In this document: positions 9,188 through 18,847 of the stretch, piece by piece | How the letters are laid out: the number at the start of each line of letters is the position of its first letter | Position numbering within the stretch: the first letter of the stretch is position 1 | Source: JALZUR01 sp965205365 | Lineage (GTDB): Bacteria; Bdellovibrionota; Bdellovibrionia; Bdellovibrionales; UBA1609 | Assembly (NCBI GenBank): GCA_965205365.1 | Contig: CBDBGT010000013.1 | Coordinates: 372,001 to 436,000, forward strand | Length of the DNA stretch: 64,000 bases | Direction of reading: 5' to 3' | Notes under the pieces: model-generated | What the model saw: the letters and a program-made list of their open reading frames with translations, nothing else | Told to the model about the DNA's origin: nothing | Databases searched by the model: none | Position numbers and translations under genes: made by a program

Positions 9188-10414
9188 CTACGACTCAATG
9201 AGAGGAATAACTTTTTCTCTAAATAGCGTCATAGAGTTTTTAATATCCTTATTCTCATGATTATTAAAATCAAACCACAGCATGAGTCTATCCTGGGGGT
9301 GATACTTAGAACATATTTTTTGAGCAACTTCTTCAGGGCACCCAAAAATAGTATTGTCCACAGCCTCCTTAACCTTCTTCTCATCTACTGTTCCAGCCAT
9401 AGCTTTCCAATAATTTTCCCAAGCAGAACAAGCTTTAAGTTTAGCTCTCTCACTCTTCTTCTCCGCACTTAGCCCCCTAGCATCATCCATAAAAATCATA
9501 GCCGTTCGTGGCATAAAACACCTTTGCCATAAGCCTCCATCTTGATGATAGATTTTTTTCATCCTAACATGGGTTTCTTCTATAACATGAGGAGGTGTTA
9601 TGGATAAGTTAAACACTCTAGTTGGAAAAAATTTATTACAAGACTCTTGCACCTTTAAATCATGTGTTCCAACTGTCAACTGTAACTTTGACATATCCCC
9701 ATCCATGGGGATCAAGGATAAAACTTCAAAATCATAAAACTTTTTAATCTTAATTCTAGAAAAATCCAAACTCCCCTCACCTCTTGCAAGGTTTAAAGCT
9801 TTTTCCCAATCTTTTTTAGTTCTAAAATCTAACTCCGTTAAGTATTTTTGAGAAACCATTGATGAACTTAATTCTTCACCAGCTAAAAGCCTCATAAAAA
9901 TCTCACAAGCTTCTTCTAACACTGATGATTTAACCAAATGCCAAAACACCACCTCAAATTCACTTCTAGGCCTTACTCCATATGGGGCGTTGGTAAAATC
10001 AAATCTTCCTGCCGCAAAACCTAATTCTAGCTCTCGATCTTTATGTTTAGTAAACTGTTTAAGGGTAAGAAAAGTTTTTAAAGCTTCCCCATGAGCTATG
10101 GGACCTCCATTACAAAGAATATTCCTAATGGCAGATCCAACTTTTATTTTTTTAGTTTTATCATAAACAGCGTTTGCAATTTGTAAAATATCAGTATTTA
10201 AACCAACCTCACCTTTAAAATCAGGAACTACTTTTAATGAAGTTTTTTTCTGCGTCTGACAAGAAAGATGGGTTTCAGCAACCCAAGCCGTTCCAAACTC
10301 CAGCTCATCTGCTAATTTTACTTGATCAAAAAAATTAGAAAACATCTGGTCTGTTGTTGGCATAAAGCCGTCTACTTGAGTCTGTGATATAGAAAAGAAA
10401 ATATCATATTTCAC
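9188..10414 (-). CDS. LLM-class flavin-dependent oxidoreductase (luciferase-like)
   Basis: A 408-residue protein of the bacterial luciferase-like monooxygenase superfamily, a TIM barrel using reduced flavin. Family features are the opening VKYDIFFSIS, ADELEFGTAWVAETH after the first strands, IKVGSAIRNILCNGG, and GFAAGRFDF. I chose the GTG at 10414, preceded by AGGGTGG and lying 13 bp after the SDR stop. A longer frame would add residues translated from the end of the SDR gene and push the barrel's first strand inward. It abuts the aldehyde dehydrogenase downstream. The substrate is unknown; the context suggests oxidative breakdown of a small organic compound. Confidence 0.8.
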   Translation of the reverse strand: MKYDIFFSISQTQVDGFMPTTDQMFSNFFDQVKLADELEFGTAWVAETHLSCQTQKKTSLKVVPDFKGEVGLNTDILQIANAVYDKTKKIKVGSAIRNILCNGGPIAHGEALKTFLTLKQFTKHKDRELELGFAAGRFDFTNAPYGVRPRSEFEVVFWHLVKSSVLEEACEIFMRLLAGEELSSSMVSQKYLTELDFRTKKDWEKALNLARGEGSLDFSRIKIKKFYDFEVLSLIPMDGDMSKLQLTVGTHDLKVQESCNKFFPTRVFNLSITPPHVIEETHVRMKKIYHQDGGLWQRCFMPRTAMIFMDDARGLSAEKKSERAKLKACSAWENYWKAMAGTVDEKKVKEAVDNTIFGCPEEVAQKICSKYHPQDRLMLWFDFNNHENKDIKNSMTLFREKVIPLIES

Positions 10415-10427
10415 TAAAAACCACCCT

Positions 10428-11201
10428 TTAAATTGAGCCTGTTCGGCCACCATCAACAGGCACGCTTACTCCATTAACATATGAAGCCTCATTGCTAGCT
10501 AAAAAACAAACAACATTTGCAACCTCTAAAGGTTTAGCAAATCTACCCATGGGAACTCTTCCCTTCCAAAGCCTATGAATCTCCTCAACACTGACTTCTT
10601 GTTTCTTACTTGAAGCAGCAACGAGCTCTTTAAGCCTGTCTGTTTGAGTGTAGCCCGGTAAAACATTATTAACTGTAATATTGTCCCTACCCAGCTCCAT
10701 GGACAATGTTTTTGCCCAGGAAGCCACAGCCCCTCTTATGGTGTTTGACACACCTAAATTAGGAATGGAGATTTTAACAGATGTTGAAATTATATTCACC
10801 AAGCGCCCTCTTCCCTCAAGTTTCATCTGTGGAACTAAAATCTTTAAGATCTCTTGAGCTGAAAGAACATGAGCCTTAAAACTGTCTTTAAAAGCTTTAG
10901 CTTCAGCACTTAATAAAGCCCCCCCCTTAGGTCCCCCTGAATTGTTAATAAAAACTGTATAAGGACCTGTGCTCTTTAAATGAGCGCATAAGCTTTGAAC
11001 AGACTCCGTACTCGTGGTATCAACACAAAAATATGAGTGCCCTTCACCCTCTAAAGAACTTAAAACATTTTTAAGCTTAGCCTCAGTTCTTGCTGCCAAT
11101 GTCACATTAACACCACTTGTTGCCATCTTTTTAGCAACAGCCTCACCTATTCCTCCAGAAGCTCCGAGTACAAGAGCTTTAGTGTTTTTAAAAAATTTCA
11201 T
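10428..11201 (-). CDS. SDR-family NAD(P)-dependent oxidoreductase
   Basis: A 257-residue classical short-chain dehydrogenase. The cofactor loop is LGASGGIGEAV, NNSGG follows the fourth strand, the catalytic serine lies in NIISTSVKIS, and the C-terminal PVDGG is standard. The usual active-site Tyr-x-x-x-Lys is not seen: the position reads VSNTIRGAV, so tyrosine and lysine are replaced. This is a recognised feature of atypical SDRs that bind substrate or catalyse differently. It is first gene of the operon with the luciferase-like oxidoreductase and aldehyde dehydrogenase. Function is not assignable beyond the fold. Confidence 0.82.
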   Translation of the reverse strand: MKFFKNTKALVLGASGGIGEAVAKKMATSGVNVTLAARTEAKLKNVLSSLEGEGHSYFCVDTTSTESVQSLCAHLKSTGPYTVFINNSGGPKGGALLSAEAKAFKDSFKAHVLSAQEILKILVPQMKLEGRGRLVNIISTSVKISIPNLGVSNTIRGAVASWAKTLSMELGRDNITVNNVLPGYTQTDRLKELVAASSKKQEVSVEEIHRLWKGRVPMGRFAKPLEVANVVCFLASNEASYVNGVSVPVDGGRTGSI

Positions 11202-11329
11202 GGACTAAGTGTACCACGGAGAATTCCATGTTTTACGACAAGGCGCGTCCTAATAAGGCCACCTATAAAGGCCCTTTAAACTGGCATTGCACATAAAGCC
11301 ACTGGTGATTTAAATGTTAAAGAATAAAG

Positions 11330-11703
11330 GAACATGAAAATTTGTTCAAAATCTTACATTTAATGGCAGCTTCATTAAACTCAGTCTCAAATTCCCCAAA
11401 GCTTAAAGCTCCTCCAAAAAAAACCATACATGGCTGTTTCAAAAATTAATCTTCTTGAGTAGCCAGGCTCAATCCTCTAGCACGTTGCAATATTTATTTT
11501 TTAAACTCGCCTAATCAATAACACTATGAATTTTCTTGCCTTTTGATTTTACTTTTCTAAGTTGAATTTCTAGTTTTTTACAACGCCGTGACAACGTTGA
11601 ATAATCTGGTGTTGGCATATGTTAACGAATTTATTTTAGGATGGGTGGGTGAAGATTTTTAAGTTGTTGGTCTAGGTTGAGTGCTCATGTGCAACAACGC
11701 CCT
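11330..11703 (-). mobile_element. IS5-family remnant (5' end)
   Basis: Degenerate minus-strand piece of an IS5-type element. The terminal repeat GGGCGTTGTTGCACATGA lies in reverse at about 11686-11703. Reading inward gives a decayed transposase beginning MPTPDYSTLSRRCKKLEIQ, the typical IS5 'PDYSTLSRR' block, with stops soon after. A downstream patch at about 11336-11395 matches the element at 34.5-35.1 kb in reverse orientation. It fills most of the 620-bp gap between the SDR operon and oligoribonuclease. Confidence 0.65.
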
Positions 11704-11827
11704 TTAAACCAGGTTTATTTAATGTTAAAAAAAACCCTGCTGTCTTAAAATCTAGAAATCTTCATTTTTACACTGCACTTAAAAAAAACTAAGTGCACAA
11801 TAAAGCCATAATCAAGAAGGAGCCTTA

Positions 11828-12349
11828 TTGAGTAAAATACACACCAAATACTTATGGATTGACCTAGAAATGACAGGGCTTGATGTTGAAAAAGAGCGTA
11901 TTATTGAAGTTGGAGCCATCATCACAGATACTAATCTTAGCGAAATCTCTGTCTATGAGACCGCTGTAAAACAGCCTTTAAAACTCCTTAAAAATATGGA
12001 TGAATGGAACGCTAAACACCATAAAGAATCTGGCTTAATGGCTAAAATACCTTATGGCAAAACCGAAGAGCAAACTGAACAAGAGCTTAGCACGTGGTGT
12101 AAGGAATACTTCAATGAACCTATTATCATTGCTGGAAACTCCATTGCCCAAGATCGCTTATTTTTAGAGAAATACTTTAAAAACTTTTCTAAACTTTTAC
12201 ACTACAGGCAACTTGATGTTACAGCGTTTAAACTCGCCTTTGCCCCTAAAGGCATGGAGTTTAAAAAGCAGAACTCACATCGCGCAATTGATGATATAAA
12301 AGAAAGCATTGCTGAATTTAAGTTTTTTATGAGCCATTTTAATAAATAA
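11828..12349 (+). CDS. orn: Oligoribonuclease
   Basis: A 173-residue DEDDh 3'-5' exonuclease that finishes RNA decay by hydrolysing short oligoribonucleotides. The acidic metal ligands are visible in LWIDLEMTGLD (Exo I), AGNSIAQDR (Exo II) and the closing NSHRAIDDIKESI (Exo III His/Asp). Length is close to the usual 180. Translation starts at a TTG with AAGGAG eight bases upstream; no in-frame ATG fits better. The stop codon TAA overlaps the first base of the IS982 remnant that follows, so that element landed exactly at the gene's end. Confidence 0.93.
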   Translation: MSKIHTKYLWIDLEMTGLDVEKERIIEVGAIITDTNLSEISVYETAVKQPLKLLKNMDEWNAKHHKESGLMAKIPYGKTEEQTEQELSTWCKEYFNEPIIIAGNSIAQDRLFLEKYFKNFSKLLHYRQLDVTAFKLAFAPKGMEFKKQNSHRAIDDIKESIAEFKFFMSHFNK

Positions 12350-12870
12350 CCCGAGTTCAGACTTTTTAAATCTAGTTTAACATTCTATTTTCATGGCACG
12401 TATTACCGGTTTAAAAGGACGCAAACAATACCCAGTTAATGCTGACAAAAGATTCACTATAAAGTTTTTAAGGCCTTGATGCCTTAAATGTTTAAGATGA
12501 AACTCTTCTTTTAAAATACTAAAAACAGTGTCAACAATATATCTTTTCCTTAGAAGCAGCTTATAAAAGAGAGGAATAAATTTATTTTTCATATTGAATT
12601 TAAGATTTGTTATAATCTAAACCCCTCTAACCATGAATTTTTCAAATAACTTTTAAAAGGTATAACCTTTGTCTCCAAATAACTTTTCAAAAAGATTTTC
12701 AGCTAAGACCTTCTAAAGGCTTTGTATTATGGACGTTTTCTGGGGTTATAGTAAAACTTAAAAGCTTTCCTTTATGAGAAATAATGATATGAACTTTAAA
12801 ACTAAAGAACCATTCCATTGTTGACCTGAGGTGATTTTTTATTTATTCAAAAAAAAATCTGAACTGGGGT
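12349..12870 (-). mobile_element. IS982 remnant with internal deletion
   Basis: Both ends resemble the IS982 terminal repeats seen intact elsewhere in the window (ACCCGAGTTC at 12349; a decayed GAACTGGGGTTA at about 12861). The interior is about half the normal 1020 bp. A 71-codon minus-strand fragment at 12377-12592 (LLRKRYIVDTVFSILKEEFH) matches the C-terminal part of the IS982 transposase with many substitutions. Non-functional. Confidence 0.75.
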
Positions 12871-12901
12871 TACTTAAAGCGTGTTCTCTAAAATTAAATA
12901 A

Positions 12902-12940
12902 TTTTATCTTAAGGAGGCTTAAAGCCTCCTTAAGATAAAA
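12902..12940. repeat. Perfect 17-bp palindrome with 5-nt loop
   Basis: TTTTATCTTAAGGAGGC pairs with GCCTCCTTAAGATAAAA around a TTAAA loop. It lies 39 bp beyond the stop of the Lcl-domain gene on the minus strand. The flanks have the polarity TTTT-stem-AAAA, so neither transcript direction gets the U-run of an intrinsic terminator. It may form a cruciform or a processed 3' end. It may also relate to the variable region of the adjacent gene (see findings). Confidence 0.7.
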
Positions 12941-12979
12941 GAACTAAAGGGCTAAAGAGCTAATGAGCCCTTTCAGGCC

Positions 12980-13114
12980 TCAAAACCTCCGTACACAACG
13001 AACACGTCGAGAATTGTTCTTACTGACGTTATTCTGATAGCCATCAGAAAACCGCTGGATCCACGCACTGTCATACTTGTACTCCGTAGACGACCAATAA
13101 TAACCACTACTACT
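12980..13114 (-). other. Hypervariable 3' segment of Lcl domain (candidate DGR variable region)
   Basis: The last 45 codons, from just after GLVQ to the stop. Compared with the paralogue at 34379-34516, a scaffold (YYWSSTE, AW.Q, SDG.Q, KN, VRCVRRF) is fixed while the residues between differ. Most of the differing codons end in C or T, as expected if they derive from AAC/AAT codons by adenine-directed mutagenesis. Upstream of this segment the two domains differ more sparsely and at ordinary codons. This is inference; no template is visible. Confidence 0.4.
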
Positions 13115-16100
13115 CTGAACTAAACCTGGAAGAGCAGAGCGATTTGTGTACATTAAATTAAGCTCATAGCGGTTAGGTAAATGCCAATCATCATAACCAC
13201 CATAAACAAGCTTATGACAATACCTTGCTGCGGCATGATAGCCCCCTTGAGACTCTAAAGTAATGGCAACAATTACATCTGTATTCGCTGAACCGTAATT
13301 TAAATCTTTATTAGTTTCACCATGACCAGTTCCACGAGTTAATGTGTAGTTTTGTAATCCTGGAATATTATACCAATTACTTGTATTATTATTCCAACCT
13401 TTAAATAAACTATCCGTACCAGAACAAGTCACTGTAAAATCATTTAATGCATAAGAATTTGACCCTGAGCCCCCTGAAACACTTCCTGATGGAATGTCCC
13501 CACAACCCCCAGGGGTGGTCATGTAGTGATCTGTTCCACTACCACTGGTAGCACCTGGGCTAAGACTTCCAAGATAAATTGCTCCACCTTTACACACAGC
13601 ACCTGGCAAGGGGGAAGAACTAAGACATGGATCATCAACACCTAAAACACTCCACACACTTCCGTTACAAAACTCCATTTTCTTTTCTACACTGCTATAC
13701 CTTAAAGTCCCCTCGTTTAAAGTATTGCAAGTTGTTTCCTCTGTTCCTATTTTTATTCCATTTGAAAGTACAACACTAGATCCACTAATAGACCCCACAG
13801 CAGCAATATTTCTAGAAGCAAAAACATCACCATCACTGTTTACACTAATTCCCTCATTATCACCATCTCCACTTAAATAATTTCCATTAAGATGTATATT
13901 CTCTTGAGCCTCACCATTTCCCATATTGTCAGCACTACTTGGTAAGTTTATAAGCTGACTCCCATCTATCCTTGGTAACTTTGCTGATCTATTAAGCTTA
14001 ACAAGCTGGTTGCTCCCTCTTCCTACGTCTAACCTATCTATACTAATTGTTCCTGAAGTGATTTTACTTCCACTTAAATTTGGTATATCACTTTCTGATA
14101 AACTTAAACCCTCTGTTACCCTTCCCTTAGTGTCCACTCTAACTTTTAAGTAGATTCCTTCACTCACCCCTGTTAATTTTAAACTCGGGTTTGGATAAGT
14201 TCCACTAAGATCTCCTCCTGCTGATTTTCCTAAAAGACTTGTGTCTTCATCCACCACACATGACCATACATAAACAGGGCCTTCACTCATTTTAAGCTTC
14301 TCATCCACTCCACAACTAGGCACACCTCCAGCATCCATTGCATCACCTAAATTCGTTCCTAAAGATCCTTTAAAATAATCATTTAAAAAATTTGACTGTG
14401 TTATTTTTTTTAAACTATTTTGGGATACATCGTGAATTAAAACACTGTCTAAACCACTCACTATACTTTCTTCTACAGTTCCATGAATATCCACACTTAA
14501 ATTCTTGTTGGTGGATAAGTCTCCCCCTCCACTTAATCCACTGTTTAAAACTGTTGCAATTTCTCTAGTTATTGGAACTTTTTTAGAATCAAGCTCATTA
14601 ATTGCAGTCTGAACATCTGTGCCTAAAACATTTCCAAAAGGAACGTTGGTCACTTGGTTTGCTCCTACACTCCCTCTATCCCAACCTGTTGACACATCCT
14701 TACAGTTTCCACCTCTTTCATCACAAATCTCTGTTGCCCTTACTTTTCCAGCAACATCTAATAATGCTTGAGGATTCCTTTTCCCCACTCCAACCCTTCC
14801 TAATGCATCTACACTAATTCCCTCATTATCACCGTCTCCACTTAAATAATTTCCATTAAGATGTATATTCTCTTGAGCCTCACCATTTCCCATATTGTCA
14901 GCACTACTTGGTAAATTTATAAGCTGACTTCCATCTACACTTGGTAACCTTGATAAACCATCAAGCTTAACAAGGTCATTGCTCCCTGTTCCTGTGTTTA
15001 ATCTATTTGTATTAATGGTTCCTGAAGTGATTTTACTTCCACTTAAATTTGGTATATCACTTTCTACTAAACTTAAACCCTCTCTTACCCTTCCCTTAGT
15101 GTCCACTCTAACTTTTGAATAAATTCCCTCACTCACCCCTGTTGATGTTAAAATGGGGTTTGGATAAGTTCCACTAAGGTCTCCTCCTGCTGATTTTCCT
15201 AAAAGACTTGTGTCTTCATCTACATCAGCCACACAAGAATAAGTCACTGTGGCTCCAGAGTTTCTTTGAATCTTTTCCCCACTTGTGCACACAGGAAGAC
15301 TGTCTACTCTCATTAACTGACCTAAACTCGTTCCCGTATCTGCCTCTATACCACTTCCTGTTAGTCTTATACCACTTCCTGCTTTTACTCTTAACCTATT
15401 TCCATTAAAGTCTAAACCACTAAGAGAGTCTAAATCTATCTCCACACTTCCACTCTTGTTGTATAAACCCCTACCAAGGCTTATGCCTATTCTTGGATCA
15501 TTACCACCTGAAGAAGTTAACGGGGGACTCACTAAAACACTTGATACACCTACACTCACTGTGGTTAACACTTCTACACCACTACCGTCCCAGTACTTAA
15601 GCACCCTAGAATCACTATTGTACCAAGTGGCTCCAGCATTCCCCGCACTCAAAGAACCTAAAAGACTAGCCTCTTCTAAATTCCCATAAGAACCTAGGGT
15701 CATTGTACTCCTCGGGTTTTGCATAATATGACCTGTGTTTAAAACCTCATTTCCATTAAGGTTAAGATCACCTAATAAACTTCCCCCTTGAAGAGAAAGC
15801 TTTGTATCATCAGTTCCTGTTGGAACCACTGAGGCTGGTAAAACTCCTCCTGTGATTTTACTTCCATGGATACCACCTTGAAGGTGACTGTTTAATACAC
15901 CCCCTGTGGCAATTGAAATTGTACCGCTATTTGTAATGGTTCCACCACTTAGACCACTTCCTGTGGTGATACTGGTCACAGTTCCACTCCCTTGGCCAAC
16001 AACGGTGTTTACTGATCCATTGTGGTACATGATTTCATTGGTTGTAGAGTTGTACCAAACATCTCCTGCCTTAGAGTTAAGGGGAGGATTTGAAAAGCTA

Positions 16101-16121
16101 GGTAAAGAACTAGCTCCACTA
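12980..16121 (-). pseudogene. Tail-fibre-like repeat protein with C-terminal Lcl/DUF1566 domain (3' part of IS-split gene)
   Basis: C-terminal ~1046 codons of a surface protein whose first 608 bp lie at 17302-17909 beyond an inserted IS630. Removing the element and one copy of the TA duplication restores a single 1249-residue frame (junction SPLSTS|GASSLPSF). The body is Gly/Ser/Asn-rich tail-fibre-like sequence. It has two long internal repeats, each starting DEDTSLLGKSAGGDLSGTYP and ending near SADNMGNGEAQENIHLNGNY, at about 15210-14840 and 14250-13850. The last ~210 residues are an Lcl (Legionella collagen-like C-terminal, DUF1566, C-type-lectin-like) domain: GGYDDWHLPNRYELNLMY, YYWSSTE, RVRCVRRF. 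A truncated product from the internal ATG at 16030 would lack the signal peptide. Confidence 0.82.
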
Positions 16122-17299
16122 GTACACTGACCATTTAATCTTTTCCCCTGTAACCCATTTTTTCACGAGCCTCATTTTTTGTAAAAAACCATCCTATGGT
16201 AACAGCTTTGTTATTAATGTAATCAACCCATGCCTCAGTTTTTTTTGTTAAAAGTTTTATTGATGGAATTCTTGTTTTTCCTAAACACTGTCGAGAATAC
16301 ATACCAATAGCAATCTCTGCTTGATTTAGCCAACTTCCATGCTTTGGAGTGTAGTATATTTCAAACCGACTCCATATCCTATGAGCTTCTGTTTCCCCAT
16401 ACTCTCTTACAAGTGATGTTTTAGTGTGAATATTTAAATTGTCCATAACTAAACTAATTTTTTTTGCTTTTTTATATTTAATAGATAGTTTCTTTAAAAT
16501 TTGTGCAAACAAAACACTTTTTCTATTAGGAGTAATCTCAACAACATATTTGCCACCGAAGGGCTCAACTGCCACAAAGGCATTGGCTGTACCATTTCTC
16601 TTGTATTCATAGTCTACCTTTTTAGAACTGCTGGCTTCCATTAAAACAGGAGCACGACTGTCTTCAAATAAAACTATAGGCTTTTCATCAAGGCAAACTA
16701 AAGGGTAGTCTTCACTATCGCCTCTTTCATACAGATCTAATATAGACTCCATTCTTTGGATATACTCGTCTGTAAGCTCAGGAACACACCACATTCTTTG
16801 CTGCCAGGGTTTTACATCGTGTTCACGTAAGATTATTCTGATTTTTTCTTTTGAAATTGACCCTACAATACCGCTGCCCTCAGCTTGTGCTTTAACAAGT
16901 TCTAGAGTCCAACGATCAAACCCTTCTGGAGGATTACTGCATACAAGAGCTACAATGTTTGATTTAACCCTTTCATCAAACACCTTTGGTTGCCCAGGTC
17001 TTGGGTCATCTTTTAAACTACGATCTAAACCTAAATTAGCGTAGTTACTGCACGTATTTGTTACTGTTCTTGTCGTAATGTTGAGCACGTTTGCCACGTC
17101 ACTTCGAGTCTGCCCATTGTTGCGTAAAATAAGCGTCATAGCTCTAATAACTTCGTGTCCTGGGGCGCCTGATCGAACATGTTTTTTTAACTTAAGTAGA
17201 TCCTCATCCTTGAGAAAAAATATTTCCATGTTGACAGTATATGCTTAAAATACTTTTTTTCTATGACTCATGGGGGAAAAGATTAAATGGTCAGTGTAC
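16122..17299 (-). mobile_element. Intact IS630-family element (copy 1)
   Basis: A 1178-bp element with perfect inverted ends GTACACTGACCATTTAATCT... and its complement, flanked by the TA duplication typical of the IS630/Tc1-mariner group (TA at 16120-16121 and 17300-17301). It is essentially identical to the copy at 61267-62444, with the same length and ends. It sits inside the tail-fibre-like gene. Confidence 0.95.
16135..17229 (-). CDS. IS630-family transposase
   Basis: A 364-residue DDE transposase. The N-terminal helix-turn-helix includes TRSDVANVLNITTRTVTNTC, a linker follows with DPRPGQPKVFDERV, and the DDE core has VCLDEKPI (first Asp), VMDNLNIHT (second Asp) and HGSWLNQAEIAIG (Glu). 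Complete and apparently functional. It differs from the copy at 61280-62374 at one residue (Ile versus Phe in LFAQ[I/F]LKK), so one transposition is very recent. Confidence 0.95.
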   Translation of the reverse strand: MEIFFLKDEDLLKLKKHVRSGAPGHEVIRAMTLILRNNGQTRSDVANVLNITTRTVTNTCSNYANLGLDRSLKDDPRPGQPKVFDERVKSNIVALVCSNPPEGFDRWTLELVKAQAEGSGIVGSISKEKIRIILREHDVKPWQQRMWCVPELTDEYIQRMESILDLYERGDSEDYPLVCLDEKPIVLFEDSRAPVLMEASSSKKVDYEYKRNGTANAFVAVEPFGGKYVVEITPNRKSVLFAQILKKLSIKYKKAKKISLVMDNLNIHTKTSLVREYGETEAHRIWSRFEIYYTPKHGSWLNQAEIAIGMYSRQCLGKTRIPSIKLLTKKTEAWVDYINNKAVTIGWFFTKNEAREKMGYRGKD

Positions 17300-17301
17300 T
17301 A

Positions 17302-17909
17302 GTGCTTAATGGAGAGTATTGGTTAGAACGGCCCTCAATTAAAGCCATAAGCTCTCTTTGGTTTACACCGTTATCAAACACAGTTTCTAAATTACTTTGT
17401 GTCACACCACTGTTGACTTGAATAAAGTCATGAAGTGTTTTTCCGCCAAGTTTATGAGCATACTGAGCATAGGGCACACTTTGAATTGTGTGGTCATTTG
17501 TTAGAGTAAGGGGACCACCACCGTCATCAAAAGTCATTCTAAGTTTTCTTGTGTCAGTGAGGTTTGGACTGTATGAAGAACCAGAGTCACAGTTAAGCCC
17601 TGTGATGTTGTTTAAGGAATTGTCTAGGGCTTTAGATAAACTTGTTAAGCCACCATTTCCTGTGGTTGTGCCAGACCCAACACTTAGGTTAAACACTCCC
17701 TTTGAGTCTGTCATATTAAGGGTGAAGGTTTCTTCATAGAGGAGGCAGTGGTTTAGGGGAGATAGGATTTTAAGAATAAAGTTAACATTATTGTCTTCTA
17801 GGGCTTCTCCATTGGGCTTTATAATTTGACCTTGAAAGACAAAAGACCTTGGCACAGCCAAGGAAGAAAACGTCCATAATAAAACTGTAAATAAAGTTAA
17901 AGCCCTCAT
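17302..17909 (-). pseudogene. N-terminal part of the IS-split tail-fibre-like protein
   Basis: Starts at an ATG at 17909 with a signal peptide (MRALTLFTVLLWTFSSLA), followed by an export-protein N-domain (FVFQGQIIKPNGEALEDNNV, IQSVPYAQYAHKLGGK) found at the start of large predatory-bacterium tail-fibre-like proteins. The frame runs into the IS630 end and would terminate within it (STSTLTI). The rest of the protein is encoded at 12980-16121. It would have been a secreted or surface-anchored protein. Confidence 0.82.
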
Positions 17910-18847
17910 ATTATATCCTATATAAATTCTTATATTTTATACTCTATGTATCGGATAAAGGGCTTAAAAACTTGAGTAAATTAAGTGATTTTCTTAATTT
18001 AATATTAAGGCGTAATAAGTGTGGGTTTTTAGCTTTATTTTTAACTTAGTGTTTTTAAAGAAATGTTTTTTTCTTATTTTGATACAAAAACAGTAGGAAA
18101 ATTAAGGTCTAAACTCTTTAATTAACCCGAGTTCGAACTTTCTAAACCTACTAAAGCAACCTTTCTTCAAGTACTTCAAAGTCTAATAGAGGGTTTTCTT
18201 GGACGCAAACAGTACGCCGTTAGTGCCGAATGGACTTCCCCAAAGGAATAGGATACTTTTTCCTATGGGAGGTTGTGTTTAATTGCATACCCTTTAGGGC
18301 TTTGATAATCAAGAGAAGAATGCCTTCTTTTCTTGTTATACCAAACTTCAATATATTCAAATACTAACGATCTTAATTCTCTTTCTCCAGTATAGCTTTT
18401 TCTATATAAAAATTCTTTTTTTAAACTTGAAAACCAACTTTCAGTATATGCATTATCATAGCAATTTCCTTTTCTACTCATACTTGGTCTTATCTTTTTG
18501 TTTTTTAAAAACTGTCTATAAGCATCACTAGCGTATTGAGACCCACGATCTGAATGAAAAATCACTTCAGCACTTGGGCCAACTTTTTTTATGGCCATTT
18601 GAAGTGCTTTTAACACCAATCTTGTCTCTAAGCTTTTACCTATACTCCAACCAACAACTTCACGGTTAAATAAATCAATTACTACGGCTAAGTATAAAAA
18701 ATTCCTGCCTGTTCCTAATCTTAAATAAGTGATATCTCCTGCTAAAACTCTTCCTGGCCCTGTTGGTAAGGAGTGCTCTTCTTCAACTTTAAAAAGCCTT
18801 GGTACCACTTTAAACTTATCATTGGAGTCAGTGGTTAAAACTTTAAA

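Noticed and set aside
12902..12940. Intrinsic terminator for the Lcl gene
   Set aside because: Strong stem, but the flanking runs are T before and A after the stem, so neither strand yields the required U-run.
14602..16130. Several plus-strand frames opposite the tail-fibre-like gene
   Set aside because: Antisense shadows of a Ser/Gly/Asn-rich coding repeat; they lack start context and homology.
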